Source of the DNA: Pedobacter westerhofensis
Lineage (GTDB): Bacteria > Bacteroidota > Bacteroidia > Sphingobacteriales > Sphingobacteriaceae
DNA length: 64,000 bases
Assembly (NCBI RefSeq): GCF_900182595.1
Contig: NZ_FXTN01000008.1
Coordinates: forward strand, 124,001 to 188,000
Reading direction: 5' to 3'
A program made the position numbers and the translations under genes. Positions within the stretch are counted from its first letter, which is position 1. Every line of letters begins with the position of its first letter. Positions 59,395 through 64,000 of this stretch are shown here, piece after piece. The notes beneath the pieces were generated by a model, which was given only the letters and a program-made list of their open reading frames with translations, ran no database searches and was not told the origin of the DNA.

Positions 59395-60836
59395 GGATCC
59401 TGCTAACTGGCGCCAATGGCTATATCGGCACACGCCTCTTACCGGTCCTGCTGGAAGAGGGACATGATGTAGTTTGTATGGTGCGCGACAAGCGCCGTTT
59501 TGCCGCGGAATCAGATTTTGGGGATAAGGTGAAAATTATCACTGGTGACCTGCTTAAACCGGAGACATTGGAAAACATTCCGGATGACATTGATGCCGCC
59601 TATTACCTGGTGCATTCCATGTCGTCTGGCGGTAGTGAATTCTCAGAACAGGAGTTTGAATCGGCCATGCATTTTGTAAAGGCAATTCAGAAAACATCCT
59701 GCAGACAGATTATTTACCTGACCGGAATTGTCAATGATGAAGATCTTTCCAAACATTTGACCTCGCGCTTAGCCGTAGAAAAAGAATTAAAGAAATCAGG
59801 AATAGCCTACACGATCTTACGTGCCGCGATTATCATCGGATCAGGAAGTGCCTCCTTTGAGATTATCCGTGATCTTACAGAAAAACTGCCGGTAATGGTT
59901 GCGCCCAAATGGGTAAATACCAGGTGCCAGCCTATCGGTATACGTGATGTGCTGGGTTACCTGAGCGGCATACTGATGAATGAAAAAGCTTTTAATGAGA
60001 CTTTTGATATCGGTGGACCGGATATCCTTACCTATAAAGAAATGATGCTGCAGTATGCCAGATCACGCGGATTAAAGCGCTGGATTTTTACTGTACCAGT
60101 ACTTACGCCGCGATTATCGTCACTGTGGCTAAACCTGGTAACCACCGTACCGTATTCCCTGGCCCGCAGCCTGGTAGACAGTATGAAAAATGAAGTGGTC
60201 TGCAAAGATGACCATATCAAAGAAGTAGTGCCAAGAACATGTTTCAACTATATGGAAACCCTTAAGCTCGCCTTTGAGAAGATTGAACAGCACTCTATCG
60301 TATCGAGCTGGAAGGATGCGTTAAACAGGGGATACCTGGATACATCATTCATGGATCAGGTAAAAGTACCGCAAAAAGGTACACTTGAATACAAAGTAAA
60401 AATGCCATTTGAAAGAAAAGCTGAGGAGGTTTTTGAAAACATCTGGGGTATAGGAGGCAGCAGGGGCTGGTATTATCTGGATTGGCTATGGAATCTACGG
60501 GGCTTTCTTGATAAGTTATTCGGGGGCGTAGGCACCAGAAGAGGACGCACCAGCAATGTTACTTTACAGGCCGGTGATGTACTGGATTTCTGGAGGGTGC
60601 TTCTGGCAGACAGAAAAAATACAAGGCTGTTGTTGTATGCGGAAATGAAAGTACCGGGTGAGGCATGGCTTGAGCTGAAGATCATCAGCTACCACGGGAA
60701 ATCTTATCTTCTTCAGGTGGCTACATTCAGGCCCTCAGGATTATGGGGCAGGTTGTACTGGTATTCCATGTATCCTTTCCATTTGGTACTTTTTAAAGGT
60801 ATGGCCAAACAAATTACCACCTATCGACCAAAATAA
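59391..60836 (+). CDS. NAD(P)-binding SDR-family protein with DUF2867 C-terminal domain
   Basis: A 481-residue protein. The N-terminal atypical SDR/NmrA-like Rossmann domain starts MRILLTGANGYIGTRLL (TGxxGxxG) and continues to about residue 290. The C-terminal part (about 320-480; EVFENIWGIGGSRGWYYLDW and RLYWYSMYPFHLVLFKGMAK) is the DUF2867 type, with a lipid-binding SRPBCC-like fold expected. It overlaps the ABC1 kinase gene by 4 bases. Together the operon suggests lipid or quinone modification, but the reaction is unknown. Confidence 0.9.
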   Translation: MRILLTGANGYIGTRLLPVLLEEGHDVVCMVRDKRRFAAESDFGDKVKIITGDLLKPETLENIPDDIDAAYYLVHSMSSGGSEFSEQEFESAMHFVKAIQKTSCRQIIYLTGIVNDEDLSKHLTSRLAVEKELKKSGIAYTILRAAIIIGSGSASFEIIRDLTEKLPVMVAPKWVNTRCQPIGIRDVLGYLSGILMNEKAFNETFDIGGPDILTYKEMMLQYARSRGLKRWIFTVPVLTPRLSSLWLNLVTTVPYSLARSLVDSMKNEVVCKDDHIKEVVPRTCFNYMETLKLAFEKIEQHSIVSSWKDALNRGYLDTSFMDQVKVPQKGTLEYKVKMPFERKAEEVFENIWGIGGSRGWYYLDWLWNLRGFLDKLFGGVGTRRGRTSNVTLQAGDVLDFWRVLLADRKNTRLLLYAEMKVPGEAWLELKIISYHGKSYLLQVATFRPSGLWGRLYWYSMYPFHLVLFKGMAKQITTYRPK

Positions 60837-61041
60837 AAAGGAGTATAGTCGCCACAACTATACCCCCTATTCTAACCTAAAAACTTATATATAAGACAGT
60901 AGTAAACTCAAAAGGTTTGAATGGTTTACAATTAATTCCACCTAAACGTGTAATTTCAAAATCGAACAAGTCATATTGTCTCATAAAAGTCTTTTGTTTA
61001 TAATAATTTTGAAATATGTAAACATAATCCATATAGATAAA

Positions 61042-61049
61042 TATATTTG
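61042..61049 (+). promoter_or_regulatory. -7 promoter element of the lone receiver gene
   Basis: TATATTTG is an exact TAnnTTTG match. It predicts a transcript start near 61056, which favours TTG at 61069 over the upstream TTG at 60976 as start codon. Confidence 0.5.
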
Positions 61050-61068
61050 TAGACAAATTTTTAATGCT

Positions 61069-61461
61069 TTGGACATACTTCCACCATCCTGTAAAAACGT
61101 ACTTGTAATTGAAGATAATCACGCCATTCTGGATGTGATCACTTTAATCCTGCAAAGCGAATCTTATAAAGTGACGGGCTTGAACAAAAGTGCTGATATG
61201 ATGATCCATATTGAGCAATTTAAGCCTGATCTCATCATTTTAGATATCATGCTACCGGATGGTGACGGGCGTGATTTATTAAAAGCAATACGTTCTGACG
61301 CCAGTACAGCAGATATACCTGTACTGATGATATCGGCACGATATACCGCAGAAAATGTGCAGCATGGAGAATTCAAACCAAATGGCTTTCTGGCAAAACC
61401 ATTTGATATTGATGATCTTCTGGACCGGATTGAAGGAATCCTGGCCGGTAAAATATATTAG
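61069..61461 (+). CDS. Single-domain response regulator (receiver only)
   Basis: A 130-residue CheY-like protein with only a receiver domain. The acidic pocket is VIEDN, the phosphorylation site is Asp59 in LIILDIMLPDGDG, and the conserved Lys is in FLAKPFDIDD. It has no output domain, so it probably works through partner proteins. No ATG precedes the domain; the frame MDILPPSCKN starts with TTG at 61069. Its stop codon overlaps the stop codon of the convergent ku gene by 4 bases. Confidence 0.85.
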   Translation: MDILPPSCKNVLVIEDNHAILDVITLILQSESYKVTGLNKSADMMIHIEQFKPDLIILDIMLPDGDGRDLLKAIRSDASTADIPVLMISARYTAENVQHGEFKPNGFLAKPFDIDDLLDRIEGILAGKIY

Positions 61462-62228
61462 GCTCCTTTTCTTTTGTCGAGGCTCTGCATCAGCTGGGTA
61501 TAAAGATCGTCGCTGACTTCTTCTCTTGGTTTCAGTTTTTTAACAGTTGCCCTTTTACCTTTAGCCTTGGCTTTGATAATCTTCAGCAGATCTGTACTGT
61601 ATTCGTCTTTAAAACTCTCAATATTAAACTCAGATGTAAACTGCTTGATTAATGCCAGGCCCATATCCAGTTCTTTTTTAGTAACCGTGCTGGATTCAGG
61701 CACTTCGAGTTCATCATATCCCCTTACTTCCTGCTGAAAGCGAATTTTGGTGACCACAAGTACATCACCCAGCGGATGGATTACGCATAAATTCTCGGTA
61801 TTTCTAAAGACGAAGCGCGCCACTCCTGCTTTGCCGGATTTTACCAGTGCTTTTAATAAAAGGGCATAAGCCTTTTTACCCTGCTTCTCTGGCTCTGCAT
61901 AGTAAGAGATCTCGTAATAAATCGGGTTGATATCATTGATATTCACAAAATTCTCCAGTTCGATCATCTTGGTCTTTTCCGGACTGGCGTCTTCAAAGTC
62001 GTGCTCATCCAAAATTACGTACTGGTCTTTTACAAGATATCCTTTTACGATTTTATCATAAGGCACTTCTTTGTTTGTATTTTCATTCACTCTTTTAAAC
62101 TTGATGTGGGCATGATCCTTGCTATCCAGCATATCCAGGTCAAGATGACTGCTTTGTACAGCAGAATAGAGTTTTATCGGTATATTCACCAGTCCGAATC
62201 CAATAGATCCTCTCCAGAGTGTTCTCAT
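61458..62228 (-). CDS. ku: Ku protein (non-homologous end joining)
   Basis: A 256-residue bacterial Ku that binds DNA ends and recruits ligase LigD. The start RTLWRGSIGFGLVNIPIKLY is characteristic, as are the core block YDKIVKGYLVKDQYVILDE and the C-terminal Lys-rich extension (IIKAKAKGKRATVKKLKPRE). The ATG at 62234 adds only two residues. No ligD gene is in the window. It converges with the receiver gene. Confidence 0.94.
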   Translation of the reverse strand: MRTLWRGSIGFGLVNIPIKLYSAVQSSHLDLDMLDSKDHAHIKFKRVNENTNKEVPYDKIVKGYLVKDQYVILDEHDFEDASPEKTKMIELENFVNINDINPIYYEISYYAEPEKQGKKAYALLLKALVKSGKAGVARFVFRNTENLCVIHPLGDVLVVTKIRFQQEVRGYDELEVPESSTVTKKELDMGLALIKQFTSEFNIESFKDEYSTDLLKIIKAKAKGKRATVKKLKPREEVSDDLYTQLMQSLDKRKGA

Positions 62229-62330
62229 AATCAATAGATTTTATCTTTTTAACAACAGGGTTTATCATTTGTTTGGGAGGCTTTGGAGCAAACATTGCAA
62301 ATTCAATATTGTTATACCCCTAAAAATTAC

Positions 62331-63098
62331 ATGAAAACAATACTTACTATCGCATTTGCGCTCATCGTTTCGCTCAGCTCGGCACAGCTCAAACCTGTAT
62401 CCTATCAGGATGGCAGCCAGAAATTAAATGGTTTTTCTATTGCTCCTGCCAGGGGGAATATGAAGAAAGCCGGTATCCTCATTCTGCCTGCCTGGATGGG
62501 AATTGATGCCCATTCAAAAAGAGTTGCAGCACAGTTATCGCAATCAGGCTACCACGCATTTATAGCAGATATTTATGGTGAAGGCAATTATCCTGCTGAT
62601 GTCAAAGCAGCAGGTGCAAAGGCAGGTTATTATAAAAAGAATATTGCAGCATATCATCAGCGTATCAAACTGGCGATGCAGGAACTGATCAAATCCGGAG
62701 CTGATGCCTCAAGGATTGTTGTGATCGGTTATTGTTTTGGTGGCACAGGAGCTTTAGAAGCTGCCAGGGAGAACTTCCCGGTTAAGGGTATTGTTTCCTT
62801 CCATGGCGGACTGGACCGCGACAGTACACGTACGATTAATCCAATTAAACCACAGGTACTGGTATTGCATGGCGCAGATGATCCGTATGCTCCGGTTCCG
62901 GTAATACTGGCCTTTCAGAAAGAGATGAGAACAGCTAAGGCCGACTGGCAGATGATCTATTATGCAAATGCTGTCCATTCATTTACAGAGGCTGAAGCGG
63001 GGAATGATAATTCCAAGGGCGCAGCTTATAATGAACTTGCAGATAAAAGATCATGGAAACATATGATGATGTTCCTTGATGAAGTATTAGCCAATTAA
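62331..63098 (+). CDS. Dienelactone hydrolase-family secreted protein
   Basis: A 255-residue alpha/beta hydrolase of the dienelactone hydrolase family with a signal peptide (about 1-19; MKTILTIAFALIVSLSSA). The nucleophile is Cys in GYCFGGTGALE, the acid is Asp in HGADDPYAPV and the base is His in AVHSFTEAEAG. The frame is open from a TTG at 62283, but ATG at 62331 gives the signal peptide. It probably cleaves lactones or esters in the periplasm. It stands alone. Confidence 0.93.
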   Translation: MKTILTIAFALIVSLSSAQLKPVSYQDGSQKLNGFSIAPARGNMKKAGILILPAWMGIDAHSKRVAAQLSQSGYHAFIADIYGEGNYPADVKAAGAKAGYYKKNIAAYHQRIKLAMQELIKSGADASRIVVIGYCFGGTGALEAARENFPVKGIVSFHGGLDRDSTRTINPIKPQVLVLHGADDPYAPVPVILAFQKEMRTAKADWQMIYYANAVHSFTEAEAGNDNSKGAAYNELADKRSWKHMMMFLDEVLAN

Positions 63099-63127
63099 TG
63101 GCTAATACTTAAAAGATATAGAGTATG

Positions 63128-64000
63128 CTATTGTTGTGCTTTTAATAAGTCAACGATAGCATCTTTTGAAAGCTTTTCCTGCTCACCGGTGTGCATGTTT
63201 TTTAAAGTAAGAATTCCGCTTTGTATTTCATCGCTTCCAATAAGAACCACATAAGGTATAGATTTATCATCGGCATAGCTCATCTGCTTTTTAAGCTTCG
63301 CTGATGAAGGATAAAGTTCTGCGGCAACACCTGCTTCCCTTAACTGCTGTAAAAGCGGCAGCGCATACAATTCTGCCTCTCTGTCGAAATTACTGATCAG
63401 CACCTTTGTTCCTGCAGCTGCAGATTCTGGGAAGAGGTTAACTTCCTGCATCACATCATAGATCCTGTCGGCCCCAAAAGAGATCCCTACACCGGTAAGG
63501 CCTTTCAAACCAAACATACCCGTAAGGTCATCATAACGGCCACCGCCCCCGATACTGCCCATGGCAGCCTCATTGGTTTTTACTTCATAGATACAGCCTG
63601 TATAATAGTTTAGTCCGCGTGCCAGGGTGATATCCAGTTCCAGATCTGGTTTTTTCAGTTTGCTGTCAGAGAGCAGTCCTGCAACGTAAGAAAATACCGT
63701 TTCGATTTCTTCAATGCCTTTTAAACCTGTTGCAGAAGCTGACAGCACTTGTTTCAGACTGCTCAGTTTCTCTTCATTTGTACCCTGCAGCAGGATTACC
63801 GGCTTTAACTTGTCAATATCCTGTTCAGTAAATCCTCTTTCGATCAGTTCTTTGGTTACGCCCTCAAAACCGATCTTATCCAGTTTATCAATGGCTACGG
63901 TCATATCCACGATCAGTTCAGGCTTACCTATGATCTCGGCGATGCCGGAAAGGATTTTTCGGTTATTGATCTTAATGGTAAAGTCCGTCATGCCAAGGTT
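63128..64000 (-). CDS. hisS: Histidine-tRNA ligase, C-terminal part (gene runs off the window)
   Basis: The 3' part (about 290 codons) of histidyl-tRNA synthetase, which charges tRNA-His. Visible motifs are LARGLNYYTGCIYEV (HisA block), GGGGRYDDLTGMFG (motif 3 region) and GVGISFGADRIYDVM. The anticodon-binding domain follows (about from AGTKVLISNFDREAELYALP). The frame stays open through position 64000, so the true start lies outside the window; the ATG at 63991 is internal. The full family length is about 450-460 residues. Confidence 0.95.
   Translation of the reverse strand, partial: NLGMTDFTIKINNRKILSGIAEIIGKPELIVDMTVAIDKLDKIGFEGVTKELIERGFTEQDIDKLKPVILLQGTNEEKLSSLKQVLSASATGLKGIEEIETVFSYVAGLLSDSKLKKPDLELDITLARGLNYYTGCIYEVKTNEAAMGSIGGGGRYDDLTGMFGLKGLTGVGISFGADRIYDVMQEVNLFPESAAAGTKVLISNFDREAELYALPLLQQLREAGVAAELYPSSAKLKKQMSYADDKSIPYVVLIGSDEIQSGILTLKNMHTGEQEKLSKDAIVDLLKAQQ

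Noticed and set aside
60840..60867. Hairpin GGAGTATAGT/ACTATACCCC after the SDR gene
   Set aside because: Mismatched stem and no T-run; too weak to call a terminator.
1..64000. CRISPR arrays, tRNA/rRNA genes, insertion sequences, prophage or integrase genes
   Set aside because: Looked for on both strands; no regularly spaced repeats, cloverleaf-like genes, transposase or integrase motifs were recognised.

Overview
The window looks like chromosomal DNA of a Bacteroidota member, most likely family Sphingobacteriaceae (Pedobacter-like). This is an inference from gene content: a SusC/SusD pair with a GH78 rhamnosidase, several TonB-dependent receptors with an N-terminal carboxypeptidase-regulatory-like domain, a BlaI/BlaR-type pair whose sensor ends in a TonB domain, an ECF sigma factor with a TonB-tailed anti-sigma protein, DUF3127, DUF4197 and DUF5687 proteins, and several promoters with the Bacteroidota -7 element TAnnTTTG. 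No rRNA, tRNA, CRISPR array, insertion sequence or prophage was recognised.

Layout. 0-5.7 kb: an outer-membrane beta-barrel receptor, a NUDIX hydrolase, a PlsC acyltransferase, then a convergent LytT/LytS-type two-component pair. 6-8.5 kb: a small putative membrane peptide and a BlaI-M56/TonB operon under a tandem palindromic operator. 8.6-14 kb: the succinate dehydrogenase operon (sdhCAB) and an HtrA protease. 14-16 kb: dapF, then an AT-rich two-gene insert whose first gene encodes a compact ADP-ribosyltransferase with an R-S-ExE active site. 16-22.8 kb: a PIF1-like helicase, an OmpR-type two-component system, a Fic AMPylase with several copies of one operator-like repeat, and a DUF3127 protein with an SSB-like tail. 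22.8-28.5 kb: an RNA methyltransferase, then a double-glycine peptide export operon (precursor, HlyD-type adaptor, C39-peptidase ABC transporter) next to a divergent XRE regulator. 28.5-31.2 kb: an HD hydrolase and the radical-SAM/DUF4130 DNA-repair pair. 31.3-34 kb: a PhoR-like kinase, then a DUF47-Pit phosphate transport operon behind a clear Pho-box-like array. 34-44.5 kb: ECF sigma/anti-sigma, DUF4197, RhlE helicase, RarA, an ABC exporter, an OmpA-like lipoprotein, an oxidoreductase and an MtfA-type peptidase. 44.6-53.3 kb: a minimal rhamnoside utilisation locus (GH78, SusD, SusC, divergent GntR regulator). 53.3-57.3 kb: an alpha/beta hydrolase, then a metal-type TonB receptor with a His/Cys-rich small protein. 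57.4-64 kb: a TetR-ABC1 kinase-SDR operon, a lone receiver protein, Ku, a dienelactone hydrolase-like protein, and the 3' part of hisS running off the right edge.

How the genes work together. Most of the window is housekeeping and envelope biology. Four local systems stand out: (1) the ADP-ribosyltransferase and its overlapping small partner, a candidate toxin/immunity or defence pair; (2) the C39 export operon with its unusual uncharged glycine-leader peptide; (3) the Fic gene with its repeat cluster; and (4) the Pho-box/PhoR-like/Pit arrangement. Several gene starts (ART, RhlE, receiver, His/Cys protein) appear to use TTG. No function was tested; all database-type statements come from recognition of family motifs.
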